From assembly GCA_030248215.1 (NCBI GenBank), contig JASANG010002156.1, positions 62,001 through 126,000 on the forward strand: 64,000 bases of DNA. The letters run 5' to 3'. This DNA comes from Enoplolaimus lenunculus (Eukaryota; Nematoda; Enoplea; Enoplida; Thoracostomopsidae). Position 1 is the stretch's first letter, and every line of letters begins with the position of its first letter. The notes beneath the pieces are model-generated. The model did not search any database and was not told where the DNA came from. It worked only from the letters and a program-made list of their open reading frames with translations. This document shows positions 35,785 to 47,500 of this stretch, piece by piece. Made by a program: the position numbers and the translations under genes.

Positions 35785-36150
35785 GAGGGGCGGCACGAGG
35801 CACAGCGTTAGCTTAAATATCTGTAGGCGTGAGAGTTCGATCCCCGCAACGTAGGCCTGCTTTTTCACCTGCTTAGTTAAACATTCTGTAATTCCGGTTT
35901 CTACCTACACTGACATGGGGGCCACACCATGAGCGCAATGGTAAATTACCGCAGTAAGAACAACCTTAGAGAAAATTAAGGCATGTAAGCGTGAAGCATG
36001 CTTGTCCTAGTGCATATGCAATACGCGCAATGCAGACTGTGTATTATGCTTGCCGTCAGCATACAAAAGTAGTTGAAAAGGTGCGCTGCGAGGCGCAGTG
36101 GTAAAGCATTCGCTTAACGATCTGTAGGTCGCCAGTTCAAAACCATCCGC
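35785..36150 (+). repeat. SINE-like tRNA-derived repeat units
   Basis: Heads at about 35790-35850 and 36080-36150 resemble tRNA: an A-box-like GAGGCGCAGTGGTAAAGC and B-box-like GAGTTCGATCCC / CAGTTCAAAACC about 35 bases further on. Bodies share GTAAGC, GCATGCTTGTC and CAGCATAC tails. A third head without a good B box lies at 36350-36410. Neither makes a full cloverleaf, so I call SINE, not tRNA gene. Confidence 0.55.
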
Positions 36151-36165
36151 AACCTGCTTCCCCTG

Positions 36166-36603
36166 TGTGACATGCGGATGCATGGAGGCAAAATGAAACC
36201 TCATGTTAAACTGCACATGGGTTAAAACATTGATGCATATGTAGTGCCTTCATATGCAGCAGCAGAAAAACATGGAAGAACCAAGATACACGAGTGTAAT
36301 GTTGAGGTTCTTATAAGGCATAAAAACCTGAAAACTAAGCAGCTGATTGTGAAAAGGCGCGGTTTAATGGCAGCGCGCTGGACTAAAAATCTGTAGCTGA
36401 AAATGCGGGGCGTTCTTGCAGTTTTCAGGTTTTTATGTCTTATAAGAACCTCAACATTACACTAATGTATTTTGGTTCTTCCATTTTTAACTGCTGATGC
36501 ATATGAAAGCACTACATAAGCACTACATATGCATCAGTGGTTTAATCAATGTGCAGCACCAGCATGAGATTTCACTTTGCCAGCATGCATCCGCTTGTCA
36601 CAA
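36166..36603. repeat. Large inverted repeat (arms about 170-180 bp)
   Basis: The left arm (36166-36335) and right arm (36421-36603) are inverse copies, sharing GAGGTTCTTATAAG, TAAAAACCTGAAAAC, TGATGCATATGTAGTGC and GCGGATGCATG. The roughly 85-base loop holds the third SINE-like head, so two SINE tails face each other. Transcripts across it would form long double-stranded RNA. Confidence 0.75.
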
Positions 36604-36951
36604 CCAGCTGTTTAGTAAAAAAGGTTTGAAGTTATCGATCGTATTTACCGGGACTGACATGTATAATTTTCTAACCTGGGATTTGGTGCCGGGCAGCGGT
36701 CATTTGAGCGGGAGATTGTGTCCATGTTGTTCCGGGAACAAATTCCTTCGCGTTTGGATTTGGTTTAAACTCGGAAGCGTGTACGTTAAGCCCAGACATA
36801 ATTTATACAGGTGAACAATTATTTACAGTCGTAAATATATGCGAATAAATCAGTTTGAGCATGCATCAATTATATAGTTTTTTGCAATAAGTGTAACTAA
36901 AACAGTTATAAGAATGTACTTCACGAACGAGAACAAACGAATGCTATAGAT

Positions 36952-37255
36952 CAGGGATGGCAGTCTCAATGAAGAAGTTTATACTGAGACTTGAGAGTTT
37001 TTTGGAGCTTTGCGATATTGAAATTACATAAGTACTCATTTTAATACTGTTAGACCACAAGAATTTAGTGTTTCAGAGTCTGCTTTTAAAAACAAAACTT
37101 TTGACAATTTTGTAGCTGTAAGTCTATTCCGCAAGTCGCTACAATCACATAGCTGGGAGTCTCAGTTTCTGAACTTGAGACTTTTCAAAACGTGACACTT
37201 AGACTACTCGAATCTCAGGAATTTTCGAGATTTGCGACTGAGGCTCCCATCCTTG
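36952..37255. mobile_element. hAT-like MITE, CAGGGATGGCAGTCTCA family
   Basis: Its ends are CAGGGATGGCAGTCTCA and GAGGCTCCCATCCTTG, with flanking CTATAGAT / CTATAAAT (one mismatch). The GAGACTGAGAC-rich interior recurs as fragments at about 31120-31215 and 31875-31960. Confidence 0.72.
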
Positions 37256-38590
37256 CTATAAATTACAAGAAATTTTCTGCCTTGTTCCTGTGAAAGTGAG
37301 TAAAGCCTACTTTCAGCTAAAGCAGTAAAGCTTTGTGTTAGCTTTTCTTGTTGCACAACCAATAACAATACGTGCACTAGCTAAAACACTAACTTAATGT
37401 AAACACAGACTACAATGGTTTCTGCCGGAATATTTAATAAACATACTAACATGTACAGTCGGTAGAATGGTTAATTTTAAATTACGAATGTACAACCGTT
37501 AGTGCATAGCAAAAATTTCCTTTCTTCTTCGGCTCTGTGCCTATAGTGCTGATTTTCTTAGTTTACCACTCACTGAAACGAAAGTTGTACATGATCTGTT
37601 TAAGAATATTGTCATAGAGTCTTGCAAAGTAATAGAGTAACTTGTAAACCAATCTGGGGTCAAATTTAGAAATCATAATGAAAATTTGAAGAAAAATCTT
37701 AAGTCAGACAATTCAACAGCGAAAGCGATAAACCGGCACAGCAAAAAACAAAAAGAATCAATAAATGGTTTTGAGCTTGCAGTTTTGAAGCTAAAAACAA
37801 TTATTTGATTTTTTTTTTTAATTTACAATTTTGTGCAATTTATAAAAATTTAAACAAAGGCTCATGAATTTTATGATTTTATTTAGACATAGCTAGTGGA
37901 TAACTACCGGTGGTCAAAGTACCAAATTTTTTTTGATGTGTATAGGGGATTGCTGTTAACCTTTTTGATGATTGCCACATTATGAGGTGCTTTTGCCGTG
38001 TCGCGCTAACGATAACTTGTTGTCGTTGCAATTGAGAGCAGTGTATTTTAATAATTTGGTTTCATCTAGCGGAATTACACACTGCTTAGATAGTGCTTAG
38101 TTTTAGGATGATCCTTGGTACAACAGACTACTCCTTGAGCCCAACCAATAACAACGAATTAAGAGGTTTTACAGCGCACTTGTGTTTTTATTGTCGAATA
38201 CTTAGTTAGAGCAAGAAAGCTCCAGCATTTAATTTCTGATCTGTGCTCATCTTGGGGATATCTAACAAAATTGTCGTCCATTGCGGAATTCTGACATATA
38301 ACTAAGTGGCTAAAATGTTTGACCCTAATATGCTTGAATGTCCGGGTTCCGCAGTTTCGGAATCGGATATTTAAGTATATTTCGGCAAAAGTGTTAGCAT
38401 TGATTGAAAGGCTACAGTTTGTACGAAGACATAAAGTAACGCTGAAAGTGCACTGTAGGTGGCTCTGCCACTCTTAAACCTGTTTCAAAGTAAAAACTAA
38501 AACGTAAACTAAAACCCTAAATCAAAACCACACCTTATGAGAGTCCTTGGCTCCACCTAGTCTCTCTTAGAACTTAAGTTAGGCTTAGCG
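37256..38590. other. AT-rich DNA with no visible gene
   Basis: I see no domain-bearing frame or structured repeat. If the eRF3 first exon lies at or beyond 38657, this is part of its first intron. Confidence 0.4.
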
Positions 38591-38656
38591 TTGCTACAAG
38601 GCGTAAAATTGTTAGAATCGATGCTATGGCGGCTGTGTCCGCAATGTAAAACTTAC

Positions 38657-38895
38657 CGGGGATCTGCGTGGCCATTGGATATTGTTGCATATGTGGACGG
38701 CTCGTGTTGCGTGAAAGGACGTGCTTTATCATTGGCTATTATTGAAGTTGTTGTAAGTTGTTGTTGTTGTCGGTATTGTACAGGATGGGTGGCTCTGGCT
38801 GGACCTAAGATAGCATCGGCGGACACCCAATTATGGGTGTCGCCTGTATGCAAATTAGGTCGAGACGCACAGGGGGTAGCCGGGACCGAAATCAT
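38657..38895 (-). CDS. Candidate 5' exon on the minus strand
   Basis: An ATG at 38893-38895 opens about 79 codons ending at a strong donor (G|GTAAGT). The peptide is polar, with a QYRQQQQLTTTS stretch, and has no known domain. It is placed where the missing eRF3 first exon would be expected, but it ends in phase 2 while the exon at 32501 needs phase 1, so a further exon would be required. The DNA also contains a strong hairpin (38818-38844) and adjoins the hairpin array at 39173, which weakens the coding reading. Confidence 0.25.
38818..38844. other. Hairpin with 8 + 3 bp stem
   Basis: GACACCCA (38822-38829) pairs with TGGGTGTC (38834-38841). After one bulged G, GGC pairs with GCC. The loop is four bases. 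It is the first of several hairpins through 39400. Confidence 0.6.
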
Positions 38896-39172
38896 TATGA
38901 TGGTATTCTTAGCTGGTGAAGGTGGTTGAAAGACATTCTACGGAAATTTGTGTGTCGTTGATATTTTTGGCTTTTGCAGGATTGTTTGGTAAGTAAGTCT
39001 TGAGTGAATTTAAGTTAAGGTTTGTCACTTTGGCTTAAGGATGTGAAGGAAACCACGGTGTTTGAGTGTAATCGGAATAGTACAGGGCGCTTTGGTTACC
39101 CAGTATCGGATACTGGTGTCATGTGTTAGCGGAAACTTGGGATTTAAAAGGAGAACCTGGGAAAACGTAGTT

Positions 39173-39323
39173 TAGTAAATCTAACGGGGTTAGGTTTACT
39201 ATTCTACAACGGATTGGCCAAATCTAACGGGGTTAGATTGGTCGGAAAACTTGTGTGCATCTCTAACGAGGTTACAGTGCATGGTTAACCTGGGGTGTAA
39301 TTCTAACGGGGTTAGGATTGCAC
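39173..39323. other. Array of four periodic hairpins, CTAAC-GGG-GTTAG core
   Basis: Hairpins at 39173-39201, 39216-39243, 39254-39283 and 39295-39323 have tips 39-43 bases apart. Each has the core CTAAC, a three-base GGG or GAG loop, and GTTAG (GTTAC in the third). Outer stem sequences differ but still pair: TAGTAAAT with GTTTACTA, CC-AAT with ATTGG, TGCA with TGCA, GTGTAATT with GGATTGCAC, several through G-T pairs. The first and fourth stems are 13 pairs long. Further small hairpins flank it (CCAGTATC-G-GATACTGG near 39101; CCAGT-G-ACTGG near 39356). Whether it is RNA-level structure or part of an unknown mobile element is open. Confidence 0.7.
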
Positions 39324-39736
39324 GGATTTTCTGGGAAAAAGGTGGTATATTAGAGCCAGTGACTGGACTAAACAGATTCAGGAATCGGTTCTGAGGATTC
39401 CGGATCAGGCTACGAGTTAAATTGCATAACCTGTGATTTGCTGGGATATACTCGGTGTTATAAAGGATTTGAGAGGGTGAATAAATATACCGGCCGCGTT
39501 TACTGAATCAGAGCGATGAGCGTACATCGAGAAAAAACTGAGTAAGGTGATACAGGATACAGGGCTTAGGTAAAATCACGAATTTCTCACATGCACCAGA
39601 TATTGGATCAACGCCGGAAGTTTGAACGACAGAGTAAACACATATCTTGTTCAGCAGTTTAAAACGTGTGATTCTGGGGGGTTCTTTTGATCATCCCCCC
39701 ATAATTTTTGCTTTTTTGAATAAAAAGCGGATAGAC

Positions 39737-39798
39737 TGGCTTTTAACTGTCGGAAACTGCATAAATTTTGGCTTTTAACTGTCGGAAACTGCATAAAT
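39737..39798. repeat. Short tandem duplication, 30-bp unit
   Basis: TGGCTTTTAACTGTCGGAAA plus CTGCATAAAT occurs at 39737-39766 and again at 39769-39798 without differences. Confidence 0.85.
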
Positions 39799-40399
39799 GT
39801 TTGCATTAGGACTAAAATACTGTAAAATTACATCTGCACTGTGCTATGTTAACCAGCTTAATAAAATCACTGCATTATGTTCGTTTGTTGGCCTCATAAA
39901 ATTTATACGTAATATATGCGTAAACAGTAAAATAGCTGATTGAGAGTGCCTGCTCAAAGGCTCGTTCTTTAATCAGGCTAAAATTGGCAATAATTATTGC
40001 TGTTTACATGATATGGAGCACACAATTCCGCACATTCTAAGGTGCGTATTGCACATCGGTTACGAGTCTGTGGCTCCGTAGTTATGCCACGTAAATTGCA
40101 TTCAATTTGTTGAAATAACGGCATTTTTTTAAAAAATTCAAAAAGGTCACAGCGCTAAAACTGTTTACAGTGGAGGTATTAGAACGGATTAGCAAGCACA
40201 ATGATACCAAGAGCGTCTCATTTGGTAAACCCGTTAAGGAGTATTACCAAAAATGTTAAAAAAAATGCGTACGGACCATCTCCTCATATCATCTCAAGTT
40301 TAAAATAACACTTGAATAAGTTACTTAAAGGGATCTTATTTTCGGAACTGTGTTTGGTCTTATGAACACTGTTGAAAGTAGCTAAGTAGCGCAAAAGTT

Positions 40400-40640
40400 T
40401 ATGTTTACTGAATTAAATTAATTGTTATCTGGGTTTTTATTTTTCATTTTAATTAAGTTAGTGAAATTACTTGCCCACAAAGGTAGTCGCAGGTGATGTT
40501 ACATATGTCCGCTTGTCGAAAGCAGTTTTATGGTATTCGCGACCACAACCCTAAATAGCTGGTATCCGGTATGTTTATATGCACAAGATACGGATATCGG
40601 TTTTTGTCGGATATTAAACCGAAACAGGATATCCTGTCGC
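40400..40640. repeat. Dispersed repeat with GTTTACTGAATTAA and TATCCGGTA
   Basis: GCAAAAGTTTATGTTTACTG, CTTGCCC...GCAG and GGTATCCGGTATG appear in this order. The same order occurs at about 46465-46970 (where a MITE interrupts it at 46475) and, in part, at 57740-57960. The ends are not defined. The unit has no coding content. Confidence 0.5.
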
Positions 40641-40891
40641 AGCGCGATGTATATATATGTATATAGAAATATTATATATGTGTATAATTTTATACAATAC
40701 CTATATAACATATAGAACAAAGTAATAAACACCAGCAAATGATCTGTATGCGCCAAAATAATGTGAAACTTTTCGAAGACTTGAAACAATGCTATGCTCG
40801 AGTCAAAGCTTATATGTATATGGTATAATGTTTGGTGATATAGTTTTGGATCAACTAACAGCTTGTCAAGGACTGACTACTACAGACTAAG

Positions 40892-40995
40892 ATGAACCTT
40901 TCAGCACCATTGTTGCAAGCGGCAGACAGTAATGCGAAACTGCCGACGAAAAAAGTCGCTGTGAGAAGCAAAAAAGATGGGCACAGTACTGGAGT
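40892..40995 (+). CDS. Weak candidate first exon upstream of KMT2C/D
   Basis: ATG opens a 34-codon basic peptide (MNLSAPLLQAADSN, then KLPTKKVAVRSKKDG) ending at GTAGGT. It resembles the basic N-terminus of chromatin proteins. Its phase does not match the visible exon at 41527, and no intermediate exon is convincing. The alternative donor GTGTAG at 40994 gives phase 0, which would fit an acceptor TTTTTTAG at 41433. Confidence 0.25.
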
Positions 40996-41526
40996 GTAGG
41001 TCTCATAAACATTTTTACAACAGTTTTCCTAGATATAGTTGTATACCTTCGTATGCGTGGCGTTTTAAGTTCATCGCACAACCGCATTACTAGTAAGCTT
41101 TCCTGTAGTTACGTAATGCTGACATGGGATTTACATACATTGCGATTTTGTGTGAATAACGTATATATATTAGTATTTTGCCTGTTACAGACCACAGAGC
41201 GGTTAAACGCCTGAAAATTATGTAAATCCTGAAACATGGTGGTTTGCCGCAAGTGGGGTTTTTCCGATTTGAGTTTTCCCGCCGAGTCTTTTCGCCATTT
41301 CTCAACCGGACGAAAGCATAACTTATCCTACTAGGGGTGGACGAATAGTACTAATCTATAAATTTTGCCTGGTATAGAGATCATTGATATAGTTGTTTTT
41401 TCTGCGAAGTTATTACAGTTTTAAATTTTTTAGGGAATTCGGGTTTTTTCGCCGCACCGTACCCACTTTTTTATGATTGGTTTTAATTTTAAACACTGCC
41501 AAGTTTCAAAAATATGCCTGTATACA

Positions 41527-44500
41527 ATGTCTAATTCAGGACCAAGCATCGTCGACAAATATTACAGCCTATCACCTGAACATTCTGGTTTTAGCGCATT
41601 GAATCTAAGATCAGCCCGAAACAGAACGCGTGTGAAAGCACAGTTGAATCGCCGTCACATAATCTCGGTCGGTGGCAATAGTATCGCAAGTGCTAAAACT
41701 AACAACTCCAATTTATGCAATAGTATTGATGCAGTTCAGCCTTCAACGTCTGCTGCTGGATTAGGTTGGTTATTGGTTAAGCTCAGACGAATTGGCCGGT
41801 TGTCCGGTCTCAGTTTAATTTACGGCAAAAACGTACATCCGGTTTCATTATCATATGTGTGTAAACATGTTTTTGCGCGACTAAATTGTTACGAACAGTT
41901 CACAAAGATATGTCCTATGTCCGGTCCAGATCCGGTTCCTGTGAAAAGTTTGCTATCTGGCTCAGGTTCCGGTAGTGGGTAATGCTGATATCCGAGAAAT
42001 ACCTTCCCTAGTGATGCCTACAGTTATGTATGCAGTTTTTAAAGCAATGTTTTTGGTCAATTTCAACGTAACAGAATTGCATGTCTGAATAGTATTTGGT
42101 GTGTGTGCGGAGCGCGCAGTGAAGGAAAATATATGCGGAGCGCGCAGTGAAGGAAAATATATAGCGGCAACGGGCAGTTGATTTTATTTAATACCTACAT
42201 ACTCCTGTTTTGGACTGTAGATTTTGAAGTAAAGCAAACGCGTGTTGAATACTATTTAGTTTTAATGATTCTTTTTGTCTAATAAGTTATAATATTTTGT
42301 TTTCAGATGGATCTCTGATTTTTTTGGATGCAATTGATTGCGATTCGGGAAGGTAAGTGGTGCTAACTAGTGCACTAAGATTTTTGCCTATGTACCTAAT
42401 TTCCTGAACGATTGGCAGATAGAGCAATAATATTCGTAATGGTTACATCTATCATCGAGTGTTGATTTGGAAAATAAAAATACCGTGTACAATAGTTTCT
42501 TATAGATTTTTAATTTTCTAACGAGAACCGAGCTTGATAGGATTTTTTCATGCTAGTAAAATTAAGGATTGTGTATAAAAACTAGGATTGTGTATAAAAA
42601 CTGTCCTCGGTTTGGCATCCGCAAAACACGTGTTGGCACCGGTACCTGGGCCGGGGTCCAGGCCCCAGGTCATCTCGACTGCATGTTTATTGTTCTAGCG
42701 TAAATCTCAGCCGATGTGCGTTCTGTTTTTTGACCGGAAACAGCATGCTCGGTCAAGGTGATTTGAAACATTTTACACCATCAGCTAATTTTAAACCATT
42801 GAGCCTGGTGTCAAGCGATGAAAATGGGCCTGTTATCCAGCCACCGACTGGGAAGTAAGTGCATATTACACTAGTATTTTTTGTGGAGGAATTTTGCGAT
42901 GAAATCGGAATGCTTGCTCTGGACCCTGCACTAGAGTAGTATATACGTAGGATGCTGAAATCCACAAGTTTTAATACTTGGCGCAGTATTCATATTACAT
43001 AATCCCACTTACCTCTCTTTAAACTCTTTTGCGGTGTTTGTATGTTGTTTGGATTAATATCACTTTCCAAAGTCACTCCGTGGTCTGCTTTCTGGGAATA
43101 TTTATGAAAAATGTGCTCATTAATTGACATCGGCAGTAATAGGCACTTTTCTTGAATATTGGCATCGGCACTGCAAAAACTTGCAGATTCTTTTTGAAGA
43201 TAACAGGGAGTTGGAATGCTATCACTTTCCCTTGTTGGTGTATATCAGTGCGTCTGATAAGGAATACCGTTATCTCGTGCGTCTGTGTTTGAAAAAATTA
43301 ACTGTTCTTTAACAGTCATGTATTAAAATTGGAATTGGCATCGGTATCGGCAGATCTCTAATACTAATATCCACCGTGTTTTGTGTAAATTTTATACTAA
43401 TTGTTTAGCAACCAGGATTGACTAACATTTACCAATATGTATGAACGGCTGTGTTATCGTGTTTCAGAGAAATATATGACGATGTTGGAATTCCAGCAGG
43501 AACGAGTTTAACTGATGTTTACGATAAAGAAGGTAAATGAGATCAACGGATTTAAGAATTCATTTTATAGAATACATTTTCATCCACATAGCCACCTTTT
43601 TGTATGTCTAGCTTTCTTATGCAATAATATCTAGGGTAAATATTAGACAGGTATGTTCTTAAATGTATCTGGCACCTACCTATCATCAATTGGTGCGTAA
43701 CTTTTGTATCAGGCCACATTTTGTGGCATTAATTTGCTCTACTTCTGTGTAAATTTTAGAACCTGCCACTGCTTATGATAGGTGCTACATAACACAATTG
43801 AGAATACGGTTTCATGTTTTGTCACATTTTAGGTGGATGTTGGGCTCACGAACGATGTGCACGCTGGTCGGAAGGCGTTCGTCGATTGCATTCAGTTCCG
43901 CTGTCAGATCTTCATGGTGTGCCTGAAGCAGTTTTAGTTGCGTATCAACAAACCTGTGCTCATTGCACACGCTATGGGGCGTCCATCAAATGTCGAAAAT
44001 GCAATGCAAAGTATCACATACCGTGTGGGCTTGCCGTCGGTGCCTTTGTTGTAAGTTGTGTTCCTTTTATGTTTTAACATCGGGCCAGAGGCCACAAGGG
44101 CGGTCAGGGGGTTCAGGTCTTCATAAGTAGATTTTGCTCCTACCAACCTTCGTTAGGAAAGTTTTGTCCGCAGTTGTAACTCATACGCAACACCTGCACA
44201 ACATATGTGACACCAATCTTGCCTTGACGTTACGCCGGGCAGGGTTTACTGTAAAATGTTATACCTCTTGCTAAATAGATGTTGGTTTGATTTGTATATG
44301 CATAAATTTGGAATGGGAAGCTGTATATTGCTTAAATATTTGCTAATGATAGTGGGTAGAAATGGGCGGTAAGTCGCTTATGCTGTCTTTTCTGGTATTT
44401 TAAATATTTAATTTTGTTTTAGGATTTCAAAAATCAAATATTTCTATGCCCTGAACACGTGAAGACAGTGCTGACGATAAGTATGACAGAAGTTTTTATC

Positions 44501-47500
44501 AAATTGCGATATTTATGCACATTTTTAAGTTGGTTCACATAAATGGCTTACGTCGTATTCGAAATTTGTCTGGAGAATGTTTGGCTGTTTTGTTTTTGAT
44601 GCAAAACTTATTTCAAAATTATTTTCGAAGCTAAACTGATGCGGCAAGTTTAATGGCTTACCACGATATTTGTTGTAGCATTTGCAATATTTCAGTTCCC
44701 ACTAACGAAATTTCGTGTGTTCTGTGTGGTTTTCACGATCCAATTGACGATTTATTGCTTTGTACGCTGTGTGGCGGTCAACAACATTCCCGGTGCCAAG
44801 ATCCGCCGATTGCTCCATCCCCTGCTCTTCGTGCTGGCTGGCAATGTCCAGATTGTCGCGTTTGTCAGTTTTGTCGGTAGGCGAAGAGAATAAGTTCTGC
44901 GGTTATATTAGTTTGCATTATAATCCAGATTCACCTTGCAAAATTTTCCCCAAAATAGGTCAGGGTTTTGTTTTGTGTTTCATACCTAGGCGCCAATTTG
45001 CTATTATCCAAAAATTTTTTGAGCGAAATATAACTTTACGATTTTCAACTTAATTCAAATTGTTTTGATGAACGTTTGTAACTGTCATGGAACTTTTACG
45101 TAGTCGCCAATTGGGCGATTGGTAAAAACTTGAGCGCCAATTCTTTATTTTAGGCGCCATGGCGCCTTGATTGTCGAAAAAATAAACGCAATAATTGCAA
45201 ATTTGATAGAAAGCTTTGTTAAATTATGCTTTTCAACCGCTGTTGCTTCTTTTGAAACATGTTCGTAGTCAATGCTGTTTAATTCCATTTGTTGTACGTA
45301 AACCATTTTCAGAAAAGCTACTGACGACTCAAAAATGCTTGTCTGTGATGTTTGTGATAAAGGATATCATATATTTTGTATGGATCCACCGTTGAGTATG
45401 ATACCGAAAAACGGTTGGAAATGTAAAGTAAGTGTAGTGTTTTAATGTTTCATGTCAAGTCAGCAGTTTAGGCTGTAATTTTTCATCTATTTTTAGATTC
45501 ACTATGTATCAGTAAAGCAAAGTTACAGGCTGTTCGCAGTTTTTTGTTTTAATGCCAGGAAAGAAAGTAAATTACGTTTGGAATTGAAGTAAAAGTTGCG
45601 TAAGCCGTTAGCATTCTGTGCATGCGCTGGGTTCCTACTGAGTGGGAGAGTTTCAGCGGTCGCCACTTGAGATTAAACACAAAAACGGGTATAGCTTCTC
45701 GCTCGTGAGAGTTTTTTCTTTGAATATTCTGCTTAATGCGGATTGGACCACTCGTTGAACCAAAACAAAACGTTGTTCGTCTTGGTGTTTGGATACGTGC
45801 ATTGCGCTTGCGTTCATCCCTCTCAGAATTTTGAAAGATGATTTTCACTGAAATTTAACTTGGAATTATGATTAAAAATATATACAATGTTTTTAGTTCC
45901 TTCTTGTTTTGTGACCATCATGCTTATTTTGTGACCATCAACGACAAACCTTTGCCGTTCTTTATTTCACCTTTTTTGAACGTATTTTGTATTGGAAAAA
46001 TCAATAGATTTTCAAAACACTCACTGAAATTCAAAAACTTTCCGAAATCCCACTTCGAATTTTGACAAAAAATCCTTGCACCTACAGCTTGAACACACAG
46101 TAAGTATATGCTGCGTTAAAGATATAATCGGAACGAAATCAATTCAGATTGTAAATATCAGGGTGTAAACGGAATTTCGATTTCGAGTAGTATTCGGATT
46201 AAAATGCAGTTCTGATTCTGATGAAGCATGTGTGACAACATAAACGCTAAAAGAGATTACACATAATAAGACTTTGTATGCAGTTCCCATTCCTTGTTCG
46301 CAGTATAGTTCAGTTTCGTTTTGCACTCTTCTAAGTATTGGTGCAAAGTACCCCCAGTGGTTGATGTAAGCAAAGATCGACCGTATATGAATAACCGGAT
46401 ACCGGAACCGCATCTAAACCAGATATATGGCATATTACTTGTGCGTTGTTGGTAGCATTTCAGTTATGCAAAAGTAGGGATATGCCGTTTGATCGGCATT
46501 GGAATTGAAATGAACCGTTCTTATAAAATTATAATCGTTTACGATGGTTAGCGTTAAGTCATCATGTAATGATGTAATGTTGTATCCTTACTGTTCATTA
46601 AGCATAGTATACTAAAGTTGGAATCGGCAACGGTTTATTAAGCATGGTATACTAAAGTTGGGATCGGCAACGGCATCGGCAAAATTTCAATATAAAAATC
46701 CGCATTGGCAAAAATTTTGGTATCGGCACACCCGTATGCAAAAGTATATGTTTACTGAATTAAGATTGATGTTTAGCTTAGATATATCATTTTACTACAG
46801 TGTCTAAAACTTAAGATTTGTAACTTGCCCGGAAATGCAGTGGTAGCAAAATGTTTAGTATTTACATATATAAAATGCTGTTTTATTTTATCCAGGACCG
46901 CAACCGTAAATGGCCGTTATCCGGTAGATTATCTTGGTGTTTGGGGATATTAAACTGGAACCGGCCATCTGTTCGATATCCGGGGATGGGGTCGGATAAA
47001 ACCGCATTGCCCATTGGGTATATGCCTCGTTTTCTACGCAGAATGAACTCAGTCGTATACTCTTGTAAGCGAGAATTGATTGTGCAATTTTGGTATTATC
47101 TGTTAAGGCATGTCGACAGTGCACAGACTGTGGGTCGCGGACACCCGGTTCAGGCTCCAGTTCACGGTGGCATATGAATTTCACAGTTTGCGATTCGTGT
47201 TATCAGCAACGCAATAAAGGTCAAGTGTGCCCTATTTGTGAACATTCGTATAAGCATACAAAACAAAAGTCCATGCTTCATTGTAGCCAGTGCCGAAAGT
47301 GAGTTGATAATGCTGATTTCGCGGGATCTTGCAAAACCACGGAATTACTTATCCGCATTTTGAGGATTTTTCCTGGTTTCGCAAACGACAAGGATTAAAC
47401 CACAAGGATTTCAGTTTATTGTTTTTGATTTGAAATTGTAAATGGTACAAACTAACCAAACTTATTTGTGGGCGTGTTATTGCCTAACCTAGCATGATTC

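Noticed and set aside
35789-36150. Functional tRNA genes
   Set aside because: A- and B-box-like words exist, but acceptor stems do not pair and anticodon arms are incomplete, so they fit tRNA-derived SINE heads.
38591-38929. Plus-strand 112-codon frame with a Cys cluster
   Set aside because: The Cys run reflects a (GTT/TGT) simple stretch. No zinc-finger spacing is recognisable, and hairpins at 38818 explain part of the sequence.
38600-39700. A complete LTR-type element around the hairpin array
   Set aside because: A TATAAA-like and an AATAAA-like word occur near 39458-39486, but I found no paired long terminal repeats or coding parts, so I do not claim one.
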